Positions 1 to 8,607 of a stretch of DNA of 64,000 nt are shown here, one piece after another; position 1 is the first letter of the stretch; every line of letters begins with the position of its first letter. This DNA comes from Rhodospirillales bacterium URHD0017 (GTDB lineage Bacteria; Pseudomonadota; Alphaproteobacteria; Reyranellales; Reyranellaceae): assembly GCA_900110395.1 (NCBI GenBank), contig FODP01000002.1, forward strand, positions 62,001 through 126,000. The letters run 5' to 3'. The translations under genes were made by a program, and so were the position numbers. The notes under the pieces were generated by a model, which searched no databases, was not told the origin of the DNA, and saw only the letters and a program-made list of their open reading frames with translations.

Positions 1-81
1 GCCCGAGCCGTGGCGGCGCATCAGGCGCACCGGAATGTCGGTGATGTAGACCGTCGCCGCCGTGACCTTGATCTGCTTCAA
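1..81 (-). CDS. N-terminus of enolase-superfamily (mandelate racemase/muconate lactonizing-like) enzyme, partial
   Basis: Read on the minus strand, 27 codons are open from a TTG at 81 to the window edge. The peptide starts MKQIKVTAATVYITDIPVRL and continues with RRHGSG. This resembles the first beta strands and the 20s loop of enolase-superfamily sugar-acid dehydratases and cycloisomerases, whose N-termini read roughly MKI..v..y.t.ipl...r.hg. A G-rich stretch precedes the TTG. The gene is divergent from the HpcH/HpaI aldolase at 151, a pairing seen in sugar-acid catabolism where a dehydratase feeds an aldolase. Only the N-terminus is present, so the substrate cannot be told and the family call is tentative. 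Confidence 0.5.
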   Translation of the reverse strand, partial: MKQIKVTAATVYITDIPVRLMRRHGSG

Positions 82-150
82 GCCAACCCCCCGCTTCCCG
101 GACTGCAGTCTATCGCGCACTATGCGTGCCAACCACAACGGGGAACCATC

Positions 151-1059
151 ATGCGCCGCAATCCGCTCCGCGAACGCCTCAATGCCGCCAAGCCGACCGT
201 CGGCACGCACATCCTGTCGGCCTGGCCGACCCTGGTGGAGCTGATCGGCCATTCCAAGCAGTACGACTACGTCGAGTTCACGGCGGAGTACGCACCGTTC
301 ACCATGCACGATCTCGACAATCTCGGCCGCTCGTTCGAACTCATGAACATGGCGGGCATGATCAAGATCGAGCAGACGCAATATACGCACCAGGCGATGC
401 GTGCGATCGGCTCGGGCTTCCAAAGCGTGCTGTTCGCCGACATCCGTTCGGTCGAGGACGCCAAGATCGCCGTCGACGCGGTGCGTGCCGAGACGACGAT
501 GGTGCGCGGCGTGCGCGGCCGCGGGCGGCTCGGCGTCGGCATGCGTCGCGACGTCGGGACGGTACGTCAGGGCGGTTCGCCCGCCTACGTCGACGCGCTG
601 AACGACGTCGTCGTCGCCATCATGGTCGAGAAGAAGTCGTGCGTGGACGACCTCGACCGCATCCTGTCGGTGCCAGGCATCGACATGGTGCAGTTCGGCG
701 CCTCGGACTTCTCCATGAGCATCGGCAAAACCGCGCAATACAACCACCCCGACGTGCTCGCTGCCGAGACCAAGACGATCCAGACCGCGCTCAAGAAGGG
801 ACTGCATCCGCGCGTCGAGTTGCGCGATCCCAGCCAGGCCCAGCGCTATCTCGAGATGGGCGTAAGACATTTCTGTATCGGCTGGGACGTGCGCATCCTG
901 GCGGACTGGTGGGACACCAAGGGCGCCGAGATGCGCAAGCTCCTGCGAACCAAGCCGAAGAAGGCGGCGGCCAAGCCCGCGCCGGCCCCGGTCCGTTCCC
1001 CTGTACGCGCCAAGAGCAAGGGCAATGGGCGCGCCACGACGCGCGGCAACTACGCCTAG
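151..1059 (+). CDS. HpcH/HpaI family aldolase
   Basis: 302 residues from the ATG at 151, chosen because GGGGAACC lies just upstream and because family similarity starts there; the frame is open further upstream but without homology. Members are class II metal-dependent TIM-barrel aldolases that cleave 2-keto-3-deoxy acids to pyruvate or similar fragments. Visible family features are the opening NPLRERLNAAKPTVGTH, a YDYVEF strand, the VRGVRGRGR region around the substrate-binding Arg, and DMVQFGASDFSMSIG, corresponding to the metal/pyruvate-binding GxxDLs segment. The C-terminal 40 residues are Lys/Ala/Pro-rich (KPKKAAAKPAPAP) and probably disordered. The neighbouring divergent enolase-like gene suggests sugar-acid or aromatic-acid breakdown. 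The exact substrate is unknown. Confidence 0.8.
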   Translation: MRRNPLRERLNAAKPTVGTHILSAWPTLVELIGHSKQYDYVEFTAEYAPFTMHDLDNLGRSFELMNMAGMIKIEQTQYTHQAMRAIGSGFQSVLFADIRSVEDAKIAVDAVRAETTMVRGVRGRGRLGVGMRRDVGTVRQGGSPAYVDALNDVVVAIMVEKKSCVDDLDRILSVPGIDMVQFGASDFSMSIGKTAQYNHPDVLAAETKTIQTALKKGLHPRVELRDPSQAQRYLEMGVRHFCIGWDVRILADWWDTKGAEMRKLLRTKPKKAAAKPAPAPVRSPVRAKSKGNGRATTRGNYA

Positions 1060-1173
1060 GGCATGAGAGCAAGCAATAACGGCCGTTGTATCCGGCAATG
1101 CGGTCAATGTTGAACGCATGCCGGCCGAACCCACATTCCACCGGCTGCCCGCCGGTTGAGAGGTGCTGGACCA

Positions 1174-3279
1174 ATGGATACGCAGACGGCCACGAACGAA
1201 CTGACCGCACCCTCGCCGCCGGTCGCGCCGCGGCGGCCATCCGAGCGTACGGTGCATGGTGTCGCGCTGGTCGATGACTATGCCTGGCTGAAGGATGCCA
1301 GGTGGCAGGAGGTGCTGCGCAACCCGGCCCTGCTCGATCCCGACATCAGGGCGTATCTCGAGGCCGAGAACCGCTACACCGAGGCCTTTCTCGGCCCCCT
1401 GCAGGCGCTGCAGAAGACCCTCGTCGCCGAAATGCGCGGGCGCATCAAGGAAGACGATTCCAGCGTGCCGCAGCCCGACGGCCCTTTCGCCTATCTCTGG
1501 AAGTTCAATCCCGGCGGCCAGCACGAAGCGATCGGCCGCATGCCGCGCGACGGCGGCGAGGCCCAGGTGCTGCTCGACGGCGACGCCATGGCCAAGGGCC
1601 TGCCCTACTTCGATTTCGGCGGCACGCGCCACTCGCCCGACCACCGCCTCGAAGCGTGGAGCGCCGACGTCCGCGGCTCTGAGTTCTTCACCATCCGCGT
1701 GCGCGACTGGCAGACTGGCGCAGACCTGCCCGACGTCATCGAGCAGACCAGCGGCAGTGTCGCCTGGGGCCTCGATTCGACCTTCTTCTATTACGTCCGG
1801 CTCGACGACAATCACCGGCCGCTGCACATCTATCGCCATCGCCTGGGCACGCCGCAGAGCGCCGACGTCCAGGTTTACGCGGAGCCGGACAACGGCTGGT
1901 TCGTGCGCGTCGAGGAAAGCGCCTCGGGCCGCTTCTGCATCGTCGCCACCGGCAACCAGGAGACCTCCGAATGCTGGCTGATCGATCTCGGCGACGCCAA
2001 TGCGACACCGCGACTGGTGGCGGCGCGCGAGACCGGCGTCCGCTACGGCGTCTACGACCGCGGCGAAGACCTCTTCATCCACACCAACCAGGGCGACGCC
2101 ATCGACTTTCGCATCGCCGTGGCGCCGCTCGCCGCGCCCGACCGCAGCAACTGGCGCGAGCTGATCTCGCACCGGCCCGGCATCTACATCATCAGCGTGT
2201 CGCTCTATGCCGGCCACCTCGTCCGGCTGGAGCGTGAGAATGCGCTGGCCTCGATCGTCATCCGCGACCTTGCCGACGGCGGCGAGCACGTCATCGCCTT
2301 CGAGGAAGCGGCTTATTCGCTCGATGTCATCGAGGGGTTCGAATACGACACCACGCGCCTGCGCTTCTCCTACTCGTCGATGACGACGCCCACCGAGATC
2401 TACGACTACGACATGACGACCCGCCAGCGGACCTTGCGCAAACGCCAGGAGATTCCCTCGGGCCACGATCCTGCCGCCTACGTCACGACGCGCATCATGG
2501 CGCCGAGCCATGACGGCGCGCTGGTGCCGGTGTCGATCCTGCATCGCCGCGACCTCGTACGCGACGGCAGCGCGCCGTTGCTGCTCTATGGCTACGGCTC
2601 CTACGGCATGGCGATGCCGGCCTCGTTCTCGGCCAACCGGCTGTCGCTGGTCGATCGCGGCTTCGTCTACGCCATCGCCCACATCCGCGGCGGATCGGAC
2701 AAGGGCTGGGGCTGGTTCCTCGACGGCAAGCGCAACAAGAAGACCAACACCTTCGACGATTTCGCCGCGGCCGCGCGCGCCCTCATTGCCGAGCGTTACA
2801 CGTCGGCCAAGCGTATCGTCGGCCATGGCGGCAGCGCCGGCGGCATGCTGATGGGTGCTGTCGCCAACCGCGCCGGCGAGCTCTTCGCCGGCATCGTCTC
2901 GGAAGTCCCCTTCGTCGACGTACTCAACACCATGCTCGACGACACCCTGCCGCTGACGCCGCCGGAATGGCCCGAGTGGGGCAACCCGATCACCGACGAG
3001 AAGGCCTTCCGCTACATCCTTTCCTACTCGCCCTACGACAATGTCGAGGCCAAGGAGTACCCGCCGATTCTGGCGATGGCGGGGTTGACCGATCCACGCG
3101 TCACCTACTGGGAGCCGGCCAAATGGATCGCCCGGCTGCGCGCCACCATGACCGGCGGCGGCCCCGTCCTGCTGCGCACCAACATGGGCGCGGGCCATGG
3201 CGGCGCGGCCGGCCGTTTCGACCGCCTCGAGGAGGTGGCGATCGCCTATGCCTTTGCGCTGCATGTCACGGGGACGTGA
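1174..3279 (+). CDS. ptrB: Oligopeptidase B-like S9 family serine peptidase
   Basis: 701 residues, close to the usual 680-710 of oligopeptidase B, a cytosolic peptidase cleaving short peptides after basic residues. The N-terminal region (to about residue 430) is the beta-propeller, with the typical start PPVAPRRPSERTVHG...DDYAWLKD. The C-terminal alpha/beta-hydrolase domain carries the triad: Ser554 in GHGGSAGG, Asp640 in LTDPRV and His675 in GAGHGG, spaced almost as in the E. coli enzyme. The segment GGSDKGWGWFLDGKRNKKTNTF is the conserved strand before the nucleophile. ATG 1174 is preferred to an in-frame TTG at 1156 because GAGAGG lies upstream of it. It stands alone; the next gene starts 129 nt downstream. 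Confidence 0.9.
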   Translation: MDTQTATNELTAPSPPVAPRRPSERTVHGVALVDDYAWLKDARWQEVLRNPALLDPDIRAYLEAENRYTEAFLGPLQALQKTLVAEMRGRIKEDDSSVPQPDGPFAYLWKFNPGGQHEAIGRMPRDGGEAQVLLDGDAMAKGLPYFDFGGTRHSPDHRLEAWSADVRGSEFFTIRVRDWQTGADLPDVIEQTSGSVAWGLDSTFFYYVRLDDNHRPLHIYRHRLGTPQSADVQVYAEPDNGWFVRVEESASGRFCIVATGNQETSECWLIDLGDANATPRLVAARETGVRYGVYDRGEDLFIHTNQGDAIDFRIAVAPLAAPDRSNWRELISHRPGIYIISVSLYAGHLVRLERENALASIVIRDLADGGEHVIAFEEAAYSLDVIEGFEYDTTRLRFSYSSMTTPTEIYDYDMTTRQRTLRKRQEIPSGHDPAAYVTTRIMAPSHDGALVPVSILHRRDLVRDGSAPLLLYGYGSYGMAMPASFSANRLSLVDRGFVYAIAHIRGGSDKGWGWFLDGKRNKKTNTFDDFAAAARALIAERYTSAKRIVGHGGSAGGMLMGAVANRAGELFAGIVSEVPFVDVLNTMLDDTLPLTPPEWPEWGNPITDEKAFRYILSYSPYDNVEAKEYPPILAMAGLTDPRVTYWEPAKWIARLRATMTGGGPVLLRTNMGAGHGGAAGRFDRLEEVAIAYAFALHVTGT

Positions 3280-3408
3280 CTCCGGCGCGATTGCTCTGGA
3301 CAGCGCATCGCCGGTTAACACATCCTGCCCGCGTTCAACTCGTGCGTCGCCTGCAACCAAGCAAAGCCGTCGCCAAAAGACGGCTCTCGAACCGAGGAGG
3401 ATAACGCC

Positions 3409-4533
3409 ATGATCCGCAGATCCGCCGGACCCATCTTCGATCGTCGCAAGCTGCTGAAAGGCGGCGCCGTGCTCGGCGTCGCGACGGCGGGCGCCGTCGC
3501 CATGCCGCATGTACGCCGCGCCGAGGCGGCCGACACCACGACCTGGAAGGTGCAAACCTCCTGGCCTGCCGGCGTCGGTCTCGCGACCTTCAAGGAGTGG
3601 TGCGGCACCATCAAGGAAAAGACCGGCGGCGAGCTCGAGTTCAAGCCGTTCGCGGCCAAGGAGATCGTCGGCGACTTCGAGCTGCTCGACGGCGTCAAGA
3701 GCGGCGTCCTGGAGGCGATGAACTCCTTCACCCTCTATTGGGCCGGCAAGGTGCCGGCCACGGCGTTCCTGTCGTCCTACCTGATGGGCCTGCGTTATCC
3801 GCACGAGTGGGACGTCTTCTTCTACAGTCACGGCGGGCTCGAGGCGGCGCGCGCGGTGTTCGCCAAGCAGGGCCTGATGTATGTCGGCCGCATCCATCAC
3901 GGGCCGAACATCATCCATTCCAAGAAGCCGATCCGCTCGATCGAGGACTTCAAGGACCTCAAGCTGCGCGTGCCGGGCGGCATGATCGCGGAGGGCTTCG
4001 CCGCGATCGGCGCCAAGACCACGCTGCTGCCGGGCGGCGAGGTGTTCTCGGCGCTCGAGAAGGGCACCATCGACGCCGCCGACTATACTGGTCCCGCAGT
4101 CAACTGGGACCTCGGCTTCCAGCAGGTCTCGAAATACATCTGGATGGGCCCGGCCGGCCTCGAATCGGTGTACCAGCCGGTCGACTTGATGGATTTCTGC
4201 GTCGGCATGAACCACTGGAACAAGCTGACGCCGAAAATGAAGCAGTGGGTGGAAAACGAGATCGAAATCTACTCGCGCACCCATCATGCGGCCATCCAGA
4301 AGGCCGACATGGAGGCATGGGGCAAGTTCATCAAGGCAGGCACCGAGATCAACCGCCTGCCGGCCGAGGAGCTCGACAAGTTCCAGCGCGTCGCCGTGCC
4401 GATCTGGTTCAAGTGGGCCAACAAGGACAAGGATGCGGCCCGCATCTTCAAGCTGCAGCTCGACGTCATGGAATCGCCGAGCTTCGGCTACGTCGAGCCC
4501 GAGATGTACAAGGGGCTCAAGATCGAGCTCTAA
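3409..4533 (+). CDS. dctP: TRAP transporter solute receptor (DctP family), Tat-exported
   Basis: 374 residues. The N-terminus FDRRKLLKGGAVLGVATAGA is a twin-arginine signal followed by a hydrophobic stretch and an Ala-rich cleavage region before ADTTTWKVQTSWPAG, the first strand of the mature receptor. The mid-protein LRVPGGMIAEGFAAIGAKTTLLPGGEVFSALEKGTIDAAD segment is the classical DctP region whose Arg binds the ligand carboxylate; the overall look is of the TakP subgroup (2-oxoacids or related acids). A strong GAGGAGG lies before the ATG. It heads a dctP-dctQ-dctM locus; a terminator-like hairpin follows immediately and a second receptor gene lies beyond the permeases. The ligand is unknown. 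Confidence 0.88.
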   Translation: MIRRSAGPIFDRRKLLKGGAVLGVATAGAVAMPHVRRAEAADTTTWKVQTSWPAGVGLATFKEWCGTIKEKTGGELEFKPFAAKEIVGDFELLDGVKSGVLEAMNSFTLYWAGKVPATAFLSSYLMGLRYPHEWDVFFYSHGGLEAARAVFAKQGLMYVGRIHHGPNIIHSKKPIRSIEDFKDLKLRVPGGMIAEGFAAIGAKTTLLPGGEVFSALEKGTIDAADYTGPAVNWDLGFQQVSKYIWMGPAGLESVYQPVDLMDFCVGMNHWNKLTPKMKQWVENEIEIYSRTHHAAIQKADMEAWGKFIKAGTEINRLPAEELDKFQRVAVPIWFKWANKDKDAARIFKLQLDVMESPSFGYVEPEMYKGLKIEL

Positions 4534-4564
4534 GGCGGTTCGATCGCCAGGCATTGAACGTTCC

Positions 4565-4598
4565 GGTGCGGCGTCGCTCGACGGCGCCGCACCTTTTT
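4565..4598 (+). terminator. Terminator/attenuator hairpin between dctP and dctQ
   Basis: GGTGCGGCG at 4565-4573 pairs perfectly with CGCCGCACC at 4585-4593 and is followed directly by TTTTT. This is a classic intrinsic-terminator layout with a 9-bp GC-rich stem. It sits between the receptor gene and its permease genes, so partial readthrough would make receptor in excess of permease. Confidence 0.65.
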
Positions 4599-4625
4599 CT
4601 GGACTGAAGCGAGAGCTGCCGCTGC

Positions 4626-5747
4626 ATGCCGTCAATCGGGTTCGTCCTGCCGCACTGGGCATTCTGGTCATCGCTGGTGATTTTCCCGCTCATCGCGTGG
4701 GCGATGGTGGCGAGGACCCGCGATCGCCCGGACGATGGCAAGGCCAACCTTTTCCTGGCCTATCTGTTCTGGCTGACGGCGGGCTTCCTCGGCATGCACC
4801 GCTTCTATCTCAAGAGCCTGTGGGGCTTGGTCTACCTGCCGCTTTTCGTCGTCGTGATCTATGGCGGGCACCTGTTCAGCCAGGCACGGGAGGAGCTGTC
4901 GAAGGCTCGCCAGGACGTCGAATTCGCGACCCGCACCATCGATCGTTCGAAGGCGGCTGCGGGCCGAGGTGATGCGGCAGCGCAGCGGCGGCTGGCCGAC
5001 AGCGAGCCCAAGCTCGTCGCGGCAAGAACTGCCTATGGCCATGCCGCGGCGCAGATTGATCGCGCCAACCTGGTCATGCGCATCGCCGCCGGTGTCTCGC
5101 TGGTCCTGCTGCTGATCGACGCCGTACTCCTTCCTGGCATGGTGAGACGCGCCCGCGCCACCGAGCCGGCGCCGGTGATCTCCGCGGTCGAGCCGCATCT
5201 CGTGGAGGATCCACCGCCGGAGATACCCGGCATTGCGGGATCGGTAGCCCGCGCAATCGACACGCTGGTGCGCGTGCTGGGCGAACTCGTCGCCTACTGG
5301 GCGGTGCTGGCTGTCTTTGCCTACTATTTCGAGGTCATCGGGCGCTACGTCTTCAACTCGCCGACCAACTGGGTGCATGAAAGCACCTTCCTGATGTTCG
5401 GCATGCAATACATGATCGCCGGCGCCTACGCCTATCGTGGTGAGAGCCACGTTCGCGTCGATCTCATCTATTCGCAGCTGTCGGCCCGCGGCAAGGCCGT
5501 ATGCGACCTGATCGGCTCGATGTTCTTCTTCATCTTCATCGGCACCCTGGCGTGGACCGGCTGGATCTTCGCGGCCGACGCCGTGCACGGCGGCGAAGTG
5601 TCGTTCACCGAATGGGGCATCCAGTACTGGCCGGTAAAGCTCACCCTGCCGGTCGGCGCCGCGCTGCTCCTGCTGCAGGGCATCGCCCGCGTGATCAAGG
5701 ACATCCACACAGTGCAAACGGCCACAGTGAAACCGATAGGGGCCTGA
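4626..5747 (+). CDS. dctQ: TRAP small permease (DctQ) fused to an N-terminal TM2 domain
   Basis: 373 residues, about twice the 160-200 of a normal DctQ. Residues 1-27 form one hydrophobic helix. Residues 38-85 contain two more helices with GFLGMHRFYLKS, the signature of the TM2 domain family (Pfam TM2, function unknown). Residues about 85-150 are charged and helical (many Glu/Lys/Arg/Ala/Gln; likely coiled coil), followed by another membrane helix and a Pro-rich linker. From about residue 205 the DctQ domain follows, with ELVAYWAVLAVFAYYFEVIGRYVF, WVHESTFLMFG, and RGESHVRVD. It is followed 3 nt later by dctM, consistent with a functional membrane complex. No frameshift separates the parts, so it looks like a real fusion. 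Confidence 0.82.
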   Translation: MPSIGFVLPHWAFWSSLVIFPLIAWAMVARTRDRPDDGKANLFLAYLFWLTAGFLGMHRFYLKSLWGLVYLPLFVVVIYGGHLFSQAREELSKARQDVEFATRTIDRSKAAAGRGDAAAQRRLADSEPKLVAARTAYGHAAAQIDRANLVMRIAAGVSLVLLLIDAVLLPGMVRRARATEPAPVISAVEPHLVEDPPPEIPGIAGSVARAIDTLVRVLGELVAYWAVLAVFAYYFEVIGRYVFNSPTNWVHESTFLMFGMQYMIAGAYAYRGESHVRVDLIYSQLSARGKAVCDLIGSMFFFIFIGTLAWTGWIFAADAVHGGEVSFTEWGIQYWPVKLTLPVGAALLLLQGIARVIKDIHTVQTATVKPIGA

Positions 5748-5750
5748 GGC

Positions 5751-7121
5751 ATGGGCTTCGACGCACCGGTCGAGATCCTCGGCCTCCTGATGTTCGGCAG
5801 CCTGGGCTGCCTGCTGATGCTCGGCGTGCCGATGGCCTTCGCGCTGGGCAGTCTCGCCTGCATCTTCCTGTTCGTGTTCGGCACGCCGCAGATGCTGAAC
5901 ATGCTGCCGGCGCGAGTGTTCCCGTTCATGACGGACTACCAGCTCTCGGCCATCCCGTTGTTCATCTTCATGGCGGCGATTCTGGAGAAGGCGGGCATCA
6001 TCGAGGAGCTGTTCGACGTCGTCTACAAGTGGCTGGGCGGACTGAAGGGCGGACTGGCGTCGGCGACGGTCGTGGTGTGCACGATCCTGGCGGCCATGGT
6101 CGGAGTCGTCGGCGCCACCGAGGTCACCATGGGAATGATCGCCCTGCCGGCCATGCTGCGACGCGGCTACAACGCCGAGCTCGCCTGCGGCGCGTTGCTG
6201 GCAGGCGGCACGCTCGGCATCCTGATCCCGCCGTCGGTCATGGCGATCGTCTATTCGGTGGTCGCCCAGCAGTCGTTGGGCGAATTGCTGGCCGGCGCCG
6301 TGCTGCCTGGCTTCCTGCTGTCCGGCCTCTATATCGGCTACGTCACACTGCGTTCATACATCAATCCGAGCCTCGGACCCGCGTTGCCGCCCGAGGAGCG
6401 GGTGAGCTTCCGCGAGAAGCTCCGCCTGCTGCGCAAGACCCTGGCGCCGATCATCCTGATCATGGTCGCGCTCGGCGTGATCTTCTTCGGTGTCGCCACG
6501 CCGGTCGAAGCGGCGGGCATCGGCACCTTCGGCGCCCTGATCGTCTGCGCCATGCACCGCCGGCTCACCTGGACGACGGTACGCGAAGCGTCGCTGGCCA
6601 CGCTCAAGGCGACCGCCATGGTGATGTGGATCTTCTTCGGCGCCACCCTGTTCGTCGGCTTCTTCATCCTCAAGGGCGGCCAGACTTACGTCGCCAACCA
6701 GATCCTCGGAACCGGCCTCGGACCCTACGGCATCGTGCTGTTGATGATGGTGATCCTGTTCGTGCTCGGCATGTTCATCGACTGGGTCGGCATCCTGCTG
6801 CTGACCGTGCCGATCTTCCTGCCGATCCTGAAGGCCGTTTCGTTTACCGGCCTCGCCGGCCTGGCCGGCGTCAAGCCGGCCGACGTGCCGCTGTGGTACG
6901 GCGTCATCTTCATGGTCAACATGCAGATGGCGTTCCTGTCGCCGCCGTTCGGCTATTCGCTGTTCTATCTCAAGAGCGTGGCGCCGCCGCAGGTGACGAT
7001 GGCGACTATCATCCGGGGCGCCGTGCCGTTCCTCGGCCTGCAGGCGATCGGCGTCACCCTCTGCATCGTCTTCCCCGGCATCGTGCTGTGGCTGCCTCGC
7101 CTCTTCTATGGAACGAGCTGA
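5751..7121 (+). CDS. dctM: TRAP transporter large permease (DctM)
   Basis: 456 residues, somewhat longer than the usual 425-440, almost wholly hydrophobic with about 12 predicted helices. Family motifs seen are AIPLFIFMAAILEKAGI near residue 65, VGATEVTMGMIALPAMLRRGYN with the following GGTLGILIPPSV signature, and PVEAAGIGTFGALIV in the second half. DctM is the ion-coupled transport subunit of TRAP systems and pairs with DctQ in the inner membrane; here it starts 3 nt after dctQ, implying cotranscription. A loop of about 15 residues near residue 370 (LAGLAGVKPADVPL) is common in this subgroup. Confidence 0.92.
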   Translation: MGFDAPVEILGLLMFGSLGCLLMLGVPMAFALGSLACIFLFVFGTPQMLNMLPARVFPFMTDYQLSAIPLFIFMAAILEKAGIIEELFDVVYKWLGGLKGGLASATVVVCTILAAMVGVVGATEVTMGMIALPAMLRRGYNAELACGALLAGGTLGILIPPSVMAIVYSVVAQQSLGELLAGAVLPGFLLSGLYIGYVTLRSYINPSLGPALPPEERVSFREKLRLLRKTLAPIILIMVALGVIFFGVATPVEAAGIGTFGALIVCAMHRRLTWTTVREASLATLKATAMVMWIFFGATLFVGFFILKGGQTYVANQILGTGLGPYGIVLLMMVILFVLGMFIDWVGILLLTVPIFLPILKAVSFTGLAGLAGVKPADVPLWYGVIFMVNMQMAFLSPPFGYSLFYLKSVAPPQVTMATIIRGAVPFLGLQAIGVTLCIVFPGIVLWLPRLFYGTS

Positions 7122-7152
7122 ACGGGCCAGCCTGCCCTGCATCCGCATGTCC

Positions 7153-7172
7153 TTGCCGGGCGCGCCCGGCAA
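7153..7172. repeat. 20-bp perfect palindrome downstream of dctM
   Basis: TTGCCGGGCGCGCCCGGCAA is a perfect 10+10 palindrome 32 nt after the dctM stop. It has no T tract, so it is not a textbook terminator. It could act as a 3'-end stabilising hairpin or protein site in the 251-nt gap before the second receptor gene. Nothing else recognisable lies in that gap apart from the GGGAGG ribosome-binding site of the next gene. Confidence 0.5.
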
Positions 7173-7372
7173 TGAGCCGCTCAGGATGAGAGTCATTGCC
7201 CGGCGGCTTCTGGCGAGCGCCGACAGGCCTGCCCGAGCAGCAGCGCGGCGAGCGCCGGGAAGCCGCGAGGGCCGGTGAACAGCAGCACCGTTTGACCTCA
7301 TCGCGATGGCTCTGGACAGGGCTTCAACTCACGCTTCATCCTCCCTTCGGCTTTACCGGGAGGAAACCAACA

Positions 7373-8509
7373 ATGACTGATAAAGTCAGGACTCCGCGTA
7401 ACACGCGTCGCAAGGTATTGAAGGGTGCGGCCGTTGCCGGTATCGCCATCGCCACGCCCACCGTGATCAAGGCGCAAGGGGCGATCAGCATGCGCTGGCA
7501 GACCACGTGGCCGTCCAAGGACATCTTCCACGAGTACGCGCTGGACTACGCCAAGAAGGTCAACGACATGACCGGTGGCGATCTCAAGGTCGAGGTGCTG
7601 CCGGCCGGCGCTGTGGTGCCGGCGTTCGGCCTGCTCGAGGCGGTGTCCAAGGGCAGGCTCGACGGCGGTCACGGCGTGTTGGCCGATCACTACGGCAAGC
7701 AGGCGGCGTTCGCACTGTGGGGGTCGGGCCCGAGCTATGCCATGGACGCGAACATGCTGCTGGCCTGGCACCGCTACGGCGGCGGCAAGGAGCTCCTGGA
7801 GAAGCTCTATGCCTCGATCGGCGCCAACGTCGTGTCGTTCCCCTACGGACCTATGCCCACGCAACCGCTCGGCTGGTACAAGAAGCCGATCGCCAAGGTC
7901 GACGACTTCAAGGGCCTGAAGTTCCGCACCGTCGGCATCTCGATCGACGTCTTCCAGTCGATGGGAGCGGCAGTGAACGCGCTGCCCGCCGACGAGATCA
8001 TCGCCGCCATGGACCGCGGCCTGCTCGATGCAGCCGAGTTCAACAACGCCACGTCGGACCGCGTGCTGGGCTTCGCCGACGTCTCGAAGGTCTGCATGCT
8101 GCAGAGCTATCACCAGAACGCCGAGCAGTTTGAGATCATGTTCAACAAGGGCAAGTACAACGCCTTGCCGGACAAGATGAAGGCGATCATCGCCAACGCC
8201 GTCGACGCGGCCAGCCAGGACATGTCGTGGAAGGCGATCGACCGCTACTCGCAGGACTATGTCGAGCTGCAGACCAAGGACAAGGTCCGCTTCTACAAGA
8301 CGCCCGATGCCGTGCTGAAGCGCCAGCTCGAGATCTACGACGACGTGGTCGCCAGGAAGTCGGCGGAGAACGCGCTGTTCAAGGAGATCGTCCAGTCGCA
8401 GATCGCCTTCGCCAGGCGCACCACGCAGTGGGAGCAGGACACGGTGGTCAGCCGTAAGATGGCCTTCGACCACTACTTCGGCCCGCAGGCCAAGCCGATC
8501 AGGCTGTAG
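7373..8509 (+). CDS. Second TRAP solute receptor (DctP family), Tat-exported
   Basis: 378 residues from the ATG at 7373, preceded by CGGGAGGAA; the frame is open for 59 further upstream codons that carry no family similarity. RRKVLKGAAVAGIAIATPTV is a twin-arginine signal. The mature part starts ISMRWQTTWPSKDIFHEYA and carries KFRTVGISIDVFQSMGAAVNALPADEIIAAMDRGLLDAAEF, equivalent to the ligand-binding core of DctP/TakP receptors, and ends in a long helix. It is clearly divergent from the receptor at 3409. One permease pair lies between the two receptor genes, suggesting two ligands for one transporter, or a separate transcription unit. Confidence 0.88.
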   Translation: MTDKVRTPRNTRRKVLKGAAVAGIAIATPTVIKAQGAISMRWQTTWPSKDIFHEYALDYAKKVNDMTGGDLKVEVLPAGAVVPAFGLLEAVSKGRLDGGHGVLADHYGKQAAFALWGSGPSYAMDANMLLAWHRYGGGKELLEKLYASIGANVVSFPYGPMPTQPLGWYKKPIAKVDDFKGLKFRTVGISIDVFQSMGAAVNALPADEIIAAMDRGLLDAAEFNNATSDRVLGFADVSKVCMLQSYHQNAEQFEIMFNKGKYNALPDKMKAIIANAVDAASQDMSWKAIDRYSQDYVELQTKDKVRFYKTPDAVLKRQLEIYDDVVARKSAENALFKEIVQSQIAFARRTTQWEQDTVVSRKMAFDHYFGPQAKPIRL

Positions 8510-8607
8510 GCCGGACCGGGGGAGAATCGCGAGGCACCGCCTGAAGCACCGGACGGCGCCTCCGAAAGCACCGTGTACATCCAGTAGGCAGGGTGGCTTT
8601 TGGCCCT

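Noticed and set aside
7196..7372. Extended N-terminus of the second TRAP receptor
   Set aside because: No similarity or signal; the Tat signal begins after ATG 7373, which has its own GGGAGG.
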